The translations under genes and the position numbers were made by a program. Below, in pieces: positions 23,437 through 32,901 of a stretch of DNA of 44,458 bases. Each line of letters begins with the position of its first letter. The first letter of the stretch is position 1. The DNA is taken from contig JAFRVD010000042.1 in assembly GCA_017441825.1 (NCBI GenBank), forward strand, positions 1 through 44,458. The letters run 5' to 3'. The notes under the pieces are model-generated. The model saw only the letters and a program-made list of their open reading frames with translations, had not been told where the DNA came from and made no database searches. The DNA comes from Lachnospiraceae bacterium (lineage in GTDB: Bacteria; Bacillota; Clostridia; Lachnospirales; Lachnospiraceae).

Positions 23437-25554
23437 TTACTCCTTCTCCGTAAGCTCGTAAAGCCGCGCGGAAAGTCCCTCTTTAAGCTTCACGGTGAGC
23501 TGTCCGGATGCCGGGCTCCACGCGCACGGCGTGTCTTCGTATGAAGGGTAGATACAGCGTACGTCACAGTCGGTCCCAAGGAGGTGGTCCACAGGAAGGC
23601 TCACCGTATCCTCGTGGCTGTTCCGCCGCCAGACGGCTATATAGTTTTTCTTCCCGGCGCGGAGCCCGAGAGAGACCCACTCGTCCTTAAAGCCTGAAAG
23701 GCCGAGCGGCCAGAACGGGACGGCCTCCCTGATATCCGAACGGATCTCCTTATAGAGGTCCAGCGCTTCCCTGACGAGCGCCTTCCGCTCCGGGCTGATC
23801 TCGGCCAGATGCCCGCTCTGGTGGATCCTGAGAAGCAGCGCGTTCACCATGTTGAACACGACCTCCTCGCGGTCGCCGGTCCGTAAGGGGTAGCTCCACA
23901 CCGCCGCCTGCTCCGGCGTGAGGACGGACGGGGCGTTCGCGGCGATGGACGCGTAATTCCAGTAATACGTGTTGTCCGAGGTCGACTGGATACTGTGGCG
24001 CGAAAGCATCGCGTAGTCGATCCGCATGCTGCCGGAGCTGCAGTTTTCAATGATGAGCTCCGGATAGCGCGCGAATACGCCGTCGAGCCACTGAAGATAG
24101 GCCCGCTCATGCTGAAGGAGCCCGTCGCCGAAGGAGTCCGCATCGGTCTCTGTGCCGATCCCCGGCTCAATGTTATAGTCCATCTTGATGTAGCCCACTC
24201 CGTAGTCCTTAACGAGCCGGTCGATGACCTCATTGGCATGTGCAACAACTGCCGAGCTTCTGAAATCGAGCTGGTACCGGGACCGCTCCTGAACGCGCTT
24301 ACCGTGCCGCATGAAATACCAGCTGTCGTCCGTCTCCGAGACCTTCGGGCAGTGGATGCCCATGACCTCGATCTCAAGCCACAGTCCGGGGATCATTCCC
24401 TTGTCGCGGATATACTGAAGGACCTTAGGGAGGCCCTCCGGGAAGCGCTTTTCGCTGGGAAGCCACTCACCCACGCTGTCCCACCAGTGCCCTTCCGCGT
24501 ACCAGCCGGCGTCAATGCAGTAGTACTCGCAGCCCATCTCCGCAGCGGCGTCTATGAGCGGGTACTCCTTCTCCGAGGTCGGGTCCGCGAACAGGCAGTT
24601 CATGTAGTCGTTGAAGATGACCGCAAGCTTTTCGTTGTCCGTGTTCGGGCGGCGGATCCTTCTCCTGTAATTCGTGAAGACGCCCATCGCACCGTCAAGG
24701 CCGGTAGTGGTGCTCCCGACCGCTGCGGGGACCGACACGAACCGTTCGCCCGGTGCGAGATTTTTCCAGAAATGATGGTAGATCTCGTTCGGTCCGGAAA
24801 GCGCGAGGTACAGCTGCCCGGGGTGGTCCGCGATCTCCCAGTGCCAGGAGCCGTTGTGTTCGATCTGAAAGAACAGATTGTTACCGACCTCCGTGTTTTC
24901 AATGTAGCCGACCGGCAGGTATTCCTTGCTGGACCAGTTGCCGGTGTTCGTGAACCGTGCGGCCTTCGATGACCTGGATTCGCTGATCTCCATCGTCTGA
25001 AGGAGCCCTAAGGACTCCGCGTCGTATTCGGTCCACTGCATCTCGCGGAACCACGAATTGTGCGGGACAGTCACGTACAGCTTTTCATCGTAGGGCTTCA
25101 CACCCTCCTTCATGATGCCGCAGTAATTAAAGGACGAAACATATTCGAGGCCCTGGTCTTCGGTTCCCCGGTTTACAACCTCCGTCCACGAACGGATGAC
25201 CGGAAGACCGTCGAAGAACTGGATGTGGCTCACAGTCTCAACCAGAGATTCCGGATCCCGCTGCGTTACAGTGAGCTTCCGCCCGTACGCGTTCCGCTCA
25301 TCCGTATGGCTTACATAGACCATGCGGTTCCCCGGCGCCGTGATCTCGAACTTATTGCCGAAACGTTCGCCCGGGCGGTCGTTTCCGGAGAGCTGGAGCT
25401 CGACCAGGGTAAAATAGGAAAAGCCGAAGGCTTCGTGGGCGACGTATCTCTCCTCAAATGGCACGGACGAAAAATGCATGAGGTGAACCTTTCCGTCGTC
25501 CGTCTTTTCGATCACAAGGTACAGCCCGTTTTCATGGATATCGAATAATCTCAT
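23437..25554 (-). CDS. Alpha-galactosidase, GH36
   Basis: A 705-residue glycoside hydrolase that removes alpha-1,6-linked galactose from raffinose-type sugars or galactomannan. An N-terminal beta-sandwich (about 1-310) precedes the TIM barrel. The nucleophile is Asp459 in YIKMDYN and the acid/base is Asp513 in NCSSGSMRIDYAM, both in GH36 contexts. CIDAGWY and LWLEIEVM mark the substrate loops. No signal peptide, so it is intracellular and needs an imported substrate. I chose ATG 25554, with AAGGAGG 5 nt upstream, over an earlier in-frame start. It is third in a unit with the GH31 enzyme and a DMT-type transporter. Linkage is inferred from the family. Confidence 0.93.
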   Translation of the reverse strand: MRLFDIHENGLYLVIEKTDDGKVHLMHFSSVPFEERYVAHEAFGFSYFTLVELQLSGNDRPGERFGNKFEITAPGNRMVYVSHTDERNAYGRKLTVTQRDPESLVETVSHIQFFDGLPVIRSWTEVVNRGTEDQGLEYVSSFNYCGIMKEGVKPYDEKLYVTVPHNSWFREMQWTEYDAESLGLLQTMEISESRSSKAARFTNTGNWSSKEYLPVGYIENTEVGNNLFFQIEHNGSWHWEIADHPGQLYLALSGPNEIYHHFWKNLAPGERFVSVPAAVGSTTTGLDGAMGVFTNYRRRIRRPNTDNEKLAVIFNDYMNCLFADPTSEKEYPLIDAAAEMGCEYYCIDAGWYAEGHWWDSVGEWLPSEKRFPEGLPKVLQYIRDKGMIPGLWLEIEVMGIHCPKVSETDDSWYFMRHGKRVQERSRYQLDFRSSAVVAHANEVIDRLVKDYGVGYIKMDYNIEPGIGTETDADSFGDGLLQHERAYLQWLDGVFARYPELIIENCSSGSMRIDYAMLSRHSIQSTSDNTYYWNYASIAANAPSVLTPEQAAVWSYPLRTGDREEVVFNMVNALLLRIHQSGHLAEISPERKALVREALDLYKEIRSDIREAVPFWPLGLSGFKDEWVSLGLRAGKKNYIAVWRRNSHEDTVSLPVDHLLGTDCDVRCIYPSYEDTPCAWSPASGQLTVKLKEGLSARLYELTEKE

Positions 25555-25616
25555 ACAGTCCTCCTTACGGAACAGGCAGTCCGGACGTTCCGCACTGCCT
25601 GTCATAAAACACTGTT

Positions 25617-26606
25617 CTAATTGAGAAGGGCGACCTCAGCCGCTTCCTCCGCGGCGCCGAGCCCCTCCGAAATGCCAAGCATCACGATTCCGATTATTAC
25701 GGCTGCGATGCAGATATACTGCGTATACTTCAGCTTCTCCTTTAAAAGGATGCGCGAAAGGATGCAGGAAATGATACAGTAGGACGCGACCATCGGCGCA
25801 GCCAGCATGGGCTTCTCAGCCATCGCGTATACGTAAAATACCTGGCCGAATTCTTCGGCAAGCGCCGCGCACGCCTTGGGCCATTCCGTTTTCGCGAAGG
25901 GGTTGTAGAACTTCCCGGTCTTTACGCGGAGAACGACCCAGGCGATGATGCCGGCTAAAAAGAAAGTCAGCCCGTAAAGGATCAGGACGTCGATCTCGGA
26001 AAGTCCGAGACCGGTCTCTTCGTTCAGGATGATGCCGTCCGCCGCCGTGCCGATCGTGTCGAACACGCAGTAGAGGATCGGAAACAGAAGCGCGAGCGCC
26101 CCAAAGCGGTACTTCCGGGCTTCATCGGTCCCTTCCGCATTTCTCGAAAGCCTCTGCTCCACAATGCCAAGTGCAATCACGCCGGCCACGATAAAGACCG
26201 TTCCGGTCATTTCAAGCGCAGAAAATTCATCGCCGATATCCGTCACCTGCCCGGCCAGGATAAACCAGACCAGCATGACCACGGTAGAAAAAGCGCCGGA
26301 CGCGTTCTGTACCGGAGATACGATCGATAGCTCGAGATACCGAAGCCCTGCGTAGCCGATCACCATGGAAATAATGTAGCATAGGGAAGCCGGTGCGTAC
26401 CGGACCGCGTTCACAAGAAGCGTTCCGGGCGTCATCTTCTCCTCGGTGAAAAACATCAGAATAAATGCCGCCGCCCCCATCACAAGACCGACCCAGACGG
26501 CGATCTTTAAGTGAGAATAACGGTCGTTCTCATCCGTCCCTTTCTTATAGAACAGGTCTGCGAGACCCCATCCCAGGGTACAGACAAGAGCAAAAATAAA
26601 CCACAT
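25617..26606 (-). CDS. DMT-superfamily (EamA-like) membrane transporter
   Basis: A 329-residue membrane protein with about ten hydrophobic segments arranged as two halves, as in EamA/drug-metabolite transporters. The first helix is MWFIFALVCTLGWGLADLFY, and the second half contains MAEKPMLAAPMVASYCIISCILSRILL. The substrate cannot be told from sequence; family members carry amino acids, sugars, nucleotide sugars or cofactors. The ATG at 26606 is 2 bp past the GH31 stop, with GAGG about 10 nt upstream. Lying between two intracellular glycosidases, it may bring in or release their sugars. That is inference, since no ABC or MFS sugar importer is present in the window. Confidence 0.82.
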   Translation of the reverse strand: MWFIFALVCTLGWGLADLFYKKGTDENDRYSHLKIAVWVGLVMGAAAFILMFFTEEKMTPGTLLVNAVRYAPASLCYIISMVIGYAGLRYLELSIVSPVQNASGAFSTVVMLVWFILAGQVTDIGDEFSALEMTGTVFIVAGVIALGIVEQRLSRNAEGTDEARKYRFGALALLFPILYCVFDTIGTAADGIILNEETGLGLSEIDVLILYGLTFFLAGIIAWVVLRVKTGKFYNPFAKTEWPKACAALAEEFGQVFYVYAMAEKPMLAAPMVASYCIISCILSRILLKEKLKYTQYICIAAVIIGIVMLGISEGLGAAEEAAEVALLN

Positions 26607-26608
26607 GA

Positions 26609-28684
26609 TCAATAAACCTCAACTTTACTGCCTTCTCTTAAAAATACGGGTATTACCGGGAGCGGTGCGTACGCATCCACGTACTGCCCGCCGGAATACG
26701 TCTTTCCGGTCGCGCTCTCGACCCAGTCTGCTCCCTTCGGAAGATAGACCCGCCACGAAGAGACGCCGGGCGCGGTCACGGGCGACACAAGGACGTCCGG
26801 GCCGAACATGTGCGTATTCTCCACGTTCCAGGCTTCCGGATCGTCCGGGAAGTCGTAGAACAGCGGCCGGATCACGGGAGACCCGTTTTCCGAGATCTCC
26901 TTCATGACGCGACGGATGTACGGGCGCATTTTTTCACGGATCATGAGGAAATTCTTCATGATCTCATAGTTTTCCTCACCGTAGCTCCAGATCTCGTTGT
27001 CCGCACCGGACCCGAGCACCTGGCGCCCGGTCTCCTTATTGATGGTAACTTCCGCTACGTCCCACGGAGAGCGTTCGCCGTGGAGGCGGAAGACCGGCAG
27101 GAAGCAGCCCCACGCAAACCAGCGCGCGATGAGCTCCCTGAATTCAGGCGACGTGGGATCGCCGCCGATGAAGCCGCCCAGGTCGCAGGTCCACCACGGG
27201 ATGCCTGCCATGCCCATGGACAGGCCGCACTGCACCTGCTCGCTGAAGCTTCTCCAGGACGAGTGGATATCGCCGGACCAGGTCAGCGCACCGTACTTTT
27301 GTGACCCTGCCCAGGCACAGCGGACCAGGGACATGATATCAGTTTCGCCGGCTTCACGAAGGCCTTCGTAGAAGCCCTTCGCGTATTCCTTCGGGTAAAG
27401 GTTCGCGATCTGCTTTCCGGGCCCCGCGTAGTAGCGGAGGTTGTCGTACTGGTAATTGCCGAACTCAGGCTCCGCTTCATCGAGCCAGAAGATCCGGATG
27501 CCCTTGTCGTAATAATTCTTTTTCGCGATGTCCCAGACGTACTTTTGGCAGCCCGGGTTGGTCGCGTCGTAATACGTGATGGCGCCCATCCAACCGGAGC
27601 CGTAGATTGGGCTGCCGCGGTCCGTGCGGATCAGGTACCCGCGGTCCTGCATGATGCGGTAGTTTGGCGAGCGCTCGTCCACCGTGGGCCAGATGGAGAC
27701 CACAGTCTCCACTCCCATATCGCGGAGCTCTTTCACCATAGCCTCCGGGTCCGGGAAGCAGTCCGGGTCGAACTGCCAGGTGCCCTGAAGCGGCCAGTGG
27801 AAGAAATCGACCACGATCACGTCAAGAGGCAGGCCGCGCTTTTTATACTCCCGTGCGACGGTGAGGACCTGGTCCTGCGTCTTGTACCGGAGCTTGCACT
27901 GCCAGAAGCCCATGCCGTATTCAGGCATCATGGGCGAACGGCCGGTGACTGCGGAATAATTGAATTCGATCTCCGCCGGAGTATCCCCGGCGGTAATGTA
28001 ATAATCCAGCTTCTTTGTGGAAGCCGCGTACCACTCTGTCCGGTTCTTCGCGAACGAAACACGTCCGTTGGCCGGGTTGTTCCAGAAGAAGCCGTAGCCT
28101 AAGCTCGATACGTAGAACGGGATGCTCGACTGGGAGTTCTTGTGCTCGAGGTCGAGGATGGTCCCCTTCTTGTCAAGACCCGCGATCTGGTACTGACCCA
28201 TGCCGAAGATCTTCTCCGTATCGTTTGCTTCAAAACGCATGAAAAGCTCGTAGTCCGTGGTTCCCGGGATCGGGCGGAGCTCCCTTGCGGGCTGTCCGAT
28301 CGGGACGCTGTACCGGGACACGCGGTTCCGGTTCCGCCAGCATTCGGAAAGGAGCACCTTTCCGTTCTGGTTCAGGAAGCTGAGCCAGCCTTCCTCATTG
28401 AGCCGTGCGGTGATCTTGCCGTTTATAAGCGAATAGACCGTGCCGGTCCTGTGGTACCTCGCGTACTCTTCGGTCCTGTACCAGGGGTCGGTCATATCGA
28501 CCTCCTCCGTGGCGATCACGGCGTCCGTCTCCGGTACCGGCTCCGTGAGTGCAAAGTCCCTCAGATCCATCTCCGCTTCATTTGTCATCCGCACGCGGAT
28601 GCCATCGGGGCCCCAGGGCTCGATCCATAAAAGATCCATGCCCCGCTTCAGAACGATCCTTTTCCCCTCTGTAAGCACTTCCAT
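26609..28684 (-). CDS. GH31 glycoside hydrolase (alpha-xylosidase/alpha-glucosidase group)
   Basis: A 691-residue GH31 enzyme. An N-terminal beta domain precedes a TIM barrel containing PLDVIVVDFFHW. The nucleophile is Asp402 in FWLDEAEPEFG and the acid/base is Asp472 in LTWSGDIHSSW. The barrel is followed by a region with GMAGIPWWTCDLGGFIGG. No signal peptide, so it is cytoplasmic. The sequence pattern is closer to YicI-like alpha-xylosidases than to maltases, but the specificity is not certain. AGGAGG lies 7 nt before the ATG. It starts the GH31-transporter-GH36 unit; I could not find a promoter in the short gap after the M48 gene. Confidence 0.9.
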   Translation of the reverse strand: MEVLTEGKRIVLKRGMDLLWIEPWGPDGIRVRMTNEAEMDLRDFALTEPVPETDAVIATEEVDMTDPWYRTEEYARYHRTGTVYSLINGKITARLNEEGWLSFLNQNGKVLLSECWRNRNRVSRYSVPIGQPARELRPIPGTTDYELFMRFEANDTEKIFGMGQYQIAGLDKKGTILDLEHKNSQSSIPFYVSSLGYGFFWNNPANGRVSFAKNRTEWYAASTKKLDYYITAGDTPAEIEFNYSAVTGRSPMMPEYGMGFWQCKLRYKTQDQVLTVAREYKKRGLPLDVIVVDFFHWPLQGTWQFDPDCFPDPEAMVKELRDMGVETVVSIWPTVDERSPNYRIMQDRGYLIRTDRGSPIYGSGWMGAITYYDATNPGCQKYVWDIAKKNYYDKGIRIFWLDEAEPEFGNYQYDNLRYYAGPGKQIANLYPKEYAKGFYEGLREAGETDIMSLVRCAWAGSQKYGALTWSGDIHSSWRSFSEQVQCGLSMGMAGIPWWTCDLGGFIGGDPTSPEFRELIARWFAWGCFLPVFRLHGERSPWDVAEVTINKETGRQVLGSGADNEIWSYGEENYEIMKNFLMIREKMRPYIRRVMKEISENGSPVIRPLFYDFPDDPEAWNVENTHMFGPDVLVSPVTAPGVSSWRVYLPKGADWVESATGKTYSGGQYVDAYAPLPVIPVFLREGSKVEVY

Positions 28685-28732
28685 TTTGTGTCCTCCTGTA
28701 TAAGAATCATGTGTACGGCGTCAGGCTATATA

Positions 28733-30394
28733 TCAGACGAAGGCAATGATGCCGGTGAGAAGCGCAAAGGTAAGCGCTGCGGTCAGGATCAGCACGATCC
28801 AGCGCCAGATCCAGCCGAAGCCGTAAGTGAAGACCTTCTTCGTCTTGCCGTTGACTTCCATGGTGTAGATCTCGACGTAGGGAATCGGGGCCCTTCTGTA
28901 CCAGCCCTTCACGACCGCATACCGGTCGATGTTTTCCTTGGACTTGAACAGCGCGAAGATCTTGTTGATGATGAATAACGGCTGGTTGTAATCGAGGAAC
29001 ATGATGCCGGTCTCGTCCTGGATCACGTAGTCTTCATTGAAGATGCAGCCCGGGTCGCCGCGGCCGATGACTGTACCCTTCAGCTCGCACGGGATGCTCC
29101 GGATGCCGGAGACCTTGGGCTCGCCTAAAAGGCCCGCCACGTTCGCTTCTGCGTATTCCCTGTTCGGATGTGTGAACAGGTACTTCAGCATGGACAGGAC
29201 GGCCGCCAGCACGAGAAGCGCTGCGGAGATCCAGAACTTGTCATAGGTCTCGTTAATCAGGAAAATAAACCCGGTCACAACGGCGGCGATCACCGAACAG
29301 CCCGGCAGGATGCTGATGCCGATCTCGCGGGCGAAGTCGTCCAGATAGGACTCGGGCTTAACAAGGTCGAAGTTCACGAACGGAGCCCTGCCGAATTCCG
29401 GCGCGAGCTTGTCGATCGCCTCTAAACGTTTCGAAATAAGCGGGTGGGTCGAGTTCAGCTCGTACCACTTTGCCCAGGTGTTCCAAAGCTCCCACTTCAT
29501 GGCATTCTTGATGTGGGCCTTGTTGATCTCACCGTCCTCGTAGCAGCTCACCACAAGAGACTTGGACGCCTTCGTGTCAAAGATGCCCATCGCATTCGTG
29601 GACGTGACGGAAAGGGAACGGTTCTTGTTCTTCTGATCGGAAGCCGCCCGCGTATCCGCATGCGTGCTCAGGCCGAAGCCGATCTGGATCAGGGCGCGGG
29701 AAAGCGCTTCCGGATCGCGCGTCGCCCTTACCGCGAATTCATCGGCAAAGTATTCACGCGTTCTGGAAAACCACAGAACGATATACTGTGTCAGGATGTA
29801 CAGGATGTAAGCAATGGCGGCGATGGCGCCTTCCACGAGCGCGGCCTTGTTGTCGTCGTTCTTGCTGTCCGTGACGCGCATGGCTTCCGTCATCGCGCGG
29901 AAAACAGCATACATGACAAGCGGGACCAGGTTGGCCATCGTCATCAGGATCATGTCATAGTGCGCGGCGTGACCGAGCTCGTGCGCCACAACAGACTTCA
30001 CTTCATCCTCGGTGAGAAGCTCGAAAATACCGCGCGTCAATACAACGCGGGCATTGTTCTTGGTGTGGCCGTAGGTAAACGCGTTGGGCGCGCCGTCGTT
30101 GATGATGCCGATCTTCGGATATTTCATATTGTTCTCACGGCAGACGTCCTCGATGAACACACGGAGGTAGTCTGGCACCTGTACGCCAAACTGGGTCTTA
30201 TAGAACCAGCGCTGCGTGAGGTCCGTTAAGAACGGCGAAATCAGGAACTGAAGGACGATCACCACCGCGGTGATGATGACCGCGGTGACAAGCGGCACAT
30301 TCGTGAAGTGGAACACGATCAGCAGGATCAGTGCCAGAAGCCCGTATAACAGGGCAAAGGTTCCGGCGGAAACGCCAAACAGGATTTTTTTCAT
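28733..30394 (-). CDS. M48 family membrane metalloprotease
   Basis: A 553-residue zinc protease. Two hydrophobic segments at about residues 5-30 and 35-56 are followed by a cytoplasmic catalytic part with HELGH (His138, Glu139, His142) and the likely third ligand in YFADEFAVRA. Two further membrane stretches lie near residue 360-400, a soluble domain follows (VNGKTKKVFTYGFG), and a C-terminal helix ends the chain. Longer than HtpX (about 290), it belongs to the larger M48 forms of Clostridia and has no defined role; membrane protein quality control is the usual inference. GAGGT precedes the ATG by 5 nt. A GGGAC/GTCCC hairpin lies in the gap to the upstream AI-2E gene, without a U-run. Confidence 0.88.
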   Translation of the reverse strand: MKKILFGVSAGTFALLYGLLALILLIVFHFTNVPLVTAVIITAVVIVLQFLISPFLTDLTQRWFYKTQFGVQVPDYLRVFIEDVCRENNMKYPKIGIINDGAPNAFTYGHTKNNARVVLTRGIFELLTEDEVKSVVAHELGHAAHYDMILMTMANLVPLVMYAVFRAMTEAMRVTDSKNDDNKAALVEGAIAAIAYILYILTQYIVLWFSRTREYFADEFAVRATRDPEALSRALIQIGFGLSTHADTRAASDQKNKNRSLSVTSTNAMGIFDTKASKSLVVSCYEDGEINKAHIKNAMKWELWNTWAKWYELNSTHPLISKRLEAIDKLAPEFGRAPFVNFDLVKPESYLDDFAREIGISILPGCSVIAAVVTGFIFLINETYDKFWISAALLVLAAVLSMLKYLFTHPNREYAEANVAGLLGEPKVSGIRSIPCELKGTVIGRGDPGCIFNEDYVIQDETGIMFLDYNQPLFIINKIFALFKSKENIDRYAVVKGWYRRAPIPYVEIYTMEVNGKTKKVFTYGFGWIWRWIVLILTAALTFALLTGIIAFV

Positions 30395-30459
30395 ACATTA
30401 CCTCACTGAAATAGATTGTGACAGTTTATGGAGACGGGACGCAGGTCCCGGTCTGTCCG

Positions 30460-31758
30460 TTACGTTATATCTTCGTCCTGAGGCAGGCCTTCCCCGCTCT
30501 CTTCAGACGGGCCCTCCCCGCTCTCTTCAGCAGGGTCTTTCCCGCTCTCTTCAGCAGGTGCTTCTTCGCCGCCTTCCATGCTTTCCGGGATGTCATCGGC
30601 AGCCTCTTCCGTACCGTCCGGCACTTCTGTCCCGTCCTTCGCTTCCCTCCGGCGTTCGAGCCGGGGCAGGAAGATCTCCCGGTAGACGTAATCCAGGATC
30701 GCGATGCCGGGAACCGCAAGAAGGATCCCGAGGATACCAAAGATCCGGCCGCCGATGATCACGCCGATCATGATCCAGAGTCCGGAAACGCCCAGGGAGC
30801 TTTCAAACAGCTTCGGCTTGATGATGTACGCGTCCACGATCTGAAGGACGACAGTGAAGATCAGGAAAAGGAACGCAAACCAGGGCTTGACCAGAAGGAG
30901 CAGGAACACGCCTATTGCAGCGCCGATGATCGGCCCGAAGGTCGGGATCAGATTCGCAAGCGCTATCGTAAAGGATACAAGACCTACATAAGGCATGCCG
31001 CAGATCAGCATGAACGCCGCATTCAGAAGGCCAACGATCAGGCAGTCGATCACATTGAATACAATATAGCGGCTCAGGATCTCGTCACAGCGGGTAATGA
31101 AGACCGCCCAGCGCGTATGACGCTTCTCTCCCATGAGAGAATGCGAAAGACGCGCGATCCCGGCCCTTAAGGTATTCTTCTCCGCAAGCAGGTAGACGGA
31201 AAGAATAAAGCCGAGCAGGAACGTTACGATTCCTTTTCCTGCGCCTACGGTCGCGTCCAGGACGTCGTTGATGTTCTCGGTCAGATATTCACCGACGTTC
31301 TTCATGATATCTTCAGTCGAAGTGATGAACTGGGAGCTGTCGATCCCAAGCTTCTTTAATAATCCCCATCGTCCAAGCACGTCTTCGAGGGTCTTTATGT
31401 AGCCTTCAAGGTTGCCTACAAAATCCGTGATGCTCGCGATGAGCTGCGGCAGCGTGATGAATAACAGCGAAGCAAGACCGACAAAGACGGTTACAAACGC
31501 GAGCGCATTGGACGTCTTCTCTTTCTTCTTCTCATTCTTCATTCTCCGGCAGATCGAACGCTGGTAAAGCCGGGAAAGCGGATTCACAAGATAAGCGATG
31601 GCTAAGCCGAGCAGCAGCGGATTGAAATAGCGGATGAACGCCGCAAGATGTTCTTTTACGGATCCGAACCGCGTGAGTACCACATAAAGCACTACGGCTA
31701 TACAGGCCGCGACCGCGCCAGGATACCATGGCTTTGACTTGAGCTTTCTGTCTTTCAT
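30460..31758 (-). CDS. AI-2E family (PerM-like) membrane permease
   Basis: A 432-residue member of the AI-2E transporter family, with about eight membrane segments and conserved ANLIPTFGPIIGA and GLWIMIGVIIGGRIFGILGI in the C-terminal half. Characterised members export AI-2 or act as Na+/H+ antiporters, so the substrate is open. I chose ATG 31758 (GGGAG 7 nt upstream) because the promoter lies between it and the far upstream start. The last about 50 residues form an acidic tail with three 8-residue repeats (AEESGKDP, AEESGEGP, SEESGEGL) unlike the rest of the protein. Confidence 0.9.
   Translation of the reverse strand: MKDRKLKSKPWYPGAVAACIAVVLYVVLTRFGSVKEHLAAFIRYFNPLLLGLAIAYLVNPLSRLYQRSICRRMKNEKKKEKTSNALAFVTVFVGLASLLFITLPQLIASITDFVGNLEGYIKTLEDVLGRWGLLKKLGIDSSQFITSTEDIMKNVGEYLTENINDVLDATVGAGKGIVTFLLGFILSVYLLAEKNTLRAGIARLSHSLMGEKRHTRWAVFITRCDEILSRYIVFNVIDCLIVGLLNAAFMLICGMPYVGLVSFTIALANLIPTFGPIIGAAIGVFLLLLVKPWFAFLFLIFTVVLQIVDAYIIKPKLFESSLGVSGLWIMIGVIIGGRIFGILGILLAVPGIAILDYVYREIFLPRLERRREAKDGTEVPDGTEEAADDIPESMEGGEEAPAEESGKDPAEESGEGPSEESGEGLPQDEDIT
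30492..30554. repeat. 24-bp tandem repeat, three copies, in the AI-2E gene tail
   Basis: CCCGCTCTCTTCAG recurs with starts 24 bp apart (at 30493, 30517 and 30541), encoding an EESG-centred 8-residue unit on the minus strand. Being a multiple of three, copy number can change without breaking the frame. Confidence 0.85.
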
Positions 31759-31788
31759 TTCAAGACTCCCGTTACAGCAGTTTTTGTT

Positions 31789-31817
31789 ATCATACAATAG
31801 AATTATCCTTCGTGCAA
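31789..31817 (-). promoter_or_regulatory. Promoter of the AI-2E family gene
   Basis: On the minus strand, -35 TTGCAC (31817-31812), 17 bp, -10 TATGAT (31794-31789). It lies about 30 bp before the chosen start and just past the GH172 stop. Confidence 0.75.
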
Positions 31818-31850
31818 GCCTGATTCTGCGGCCGGAGCCGCGCCCGGAAC

Positions 31851-32876
31851 TCACTTCATGACAAGCTCATCTTCGGAGGGAAGAGGGGCGAGCGGACTGC
31901 CCGGAAGCGTCTGGTACCAGTATGCGACGGAGGTGTAGTCATCGTAGCGGGAGCCGGTCCAGCCTAGATTGTCCAGGGTCATCCGGAAGCCTTCCCGGAA
32001 GTGGATCGGGTCCTTCAGGTGGAAACGGTACAGAAGGAAGCGCTGCTGTCCCTCGTACCAGGCGTCATTGTCGCCCATGATGGCAAAGAGCCCGCTGTAC
32101 AGTCCCTTATAGGTCTGGTAGTGCCTGATCAGGATGTCGTTTCCGAAGCCGTAGGAGCCGCAGAAATAATCTTCCGTCCCGGTGTAGTGCATGGACGGCG
32201 CGTCTTCACCGTCCAGGAACATCCGGGCTTCGCCCTCGACCCAGCAGGTGTTCGTCCCGTTCATGCCCGCAGCCAGCGTCACACCCACGAACTGGCCCTG
32301 TCCGCGGATGCCGTCGATGACCGTATAGGTCCGGCCCTTTTCGATCGGATGCGCCTGCCGGTAGGAAGCGTGGAAATACCCGGTATTCTCCGGGAGCGGC
32401 ATCCGGCAGCCGGTGATCATGTAATAGAGCCACTGATCTTCCTTCCCGCGGTTCTCCACGGTGATCCGGCAGTGCTTCCGGAAGGGCATTTCAAAATAGG
32501 AATTATAGCCTTTGCCCGGCGCGATCATCATGACCGGCGTGCTGAACGTTGGATACTGCCCTTTTTCATCCTTGTAGTTTTCGTCATAGGCGTTCCCGAA
32601 AAAAGCAGAGACCGGCGCCTCTACGGACGGATACTCCTGCCCGTCCCAGTAGATCCTTAAGATGAAGGAATGGCCGACGTAGCCGGTGAACCAGATGTGC
32701 TGGATCATGCCCGGGCCGTCCAGATCCGCGAGCACCGCGGTCTCCCCCGGAGCGATCCTGATATTGGGACGGAGCTTAACGTTTTCACCGGGGATCCCGC
32801 CGCCGCGGGCGCCCGTCGGATTCTCCGCGGAAAACGCGAAGGTTTCTGTATCCGTAATCAGCATGTAAGGTTTCAT
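31851..32876 (-). CDS. DUF2961 / GH172 family glycoside hydrolase
   Basis: A 341-residue protein of the DUF2961 family, now GH172, whose characterised members act on fructo- or arabinofuranosyl linkages (difructose dianhydride I synthase/hydrolase and alpha-D-arabinofuranosidases). The conserved blocks are visible: GPGMIQHIWFT, YYMITGCRMP, WVEGEARMFLDGED and HYTGTEDYFCGSYGFG, the last containing a conserved acidic pair. No signal peptide, so it is probably cytoplasmic; members assemble as trimers or hexamers. The ATG at 32876 has GGAGG 7 nt upstream and its own promoter. Substrate cannot be assigned; the neighbourhood (AI-2E permease, HAD phosphatase) gives no help. Confidence 0.87.
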   Translation of the reverse strand: MKPYMLITDTETFAFSAENPTGARGGGIPGENVKLRPNIRIAPGETAVLADLDGPGMIQHIWFTGYVGHSFILRIYWDGQEYPSVEAPVSAFFGNAYDENYKDEKGQYPTFSTPVMMIAPGKGYNSYFEMPFRKHCRITVENRGKEDQWLYYMITGCRMPLPENTGYFHASYRQAHPIEKGRTYTVIDGIRGQGQFVGVTLAAGMNGTNTCWVEGEARMFLDGEDAPSMHYTGTEDYFCGSYGFGNDILIRHYQTYKGLYSGLFAIMGDNDAWYEGQQRFLLYRFHLKDPIHFREGFRMTLDNLGWTGSRYDDYTSVAYWYQTLPGSPLAPLPSEDELVMK

Positions 32877-32901
32877 TTCATATCCTCCGTCATTTTGTAC
32901 C

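Noticed and set aside
23995-24972. 325-codon plus-strand frame inside the alpha-galactosidase gene
   Set aside because: It is antisense to conserved GH36 active-site sequence and has no ribosome site or domain.
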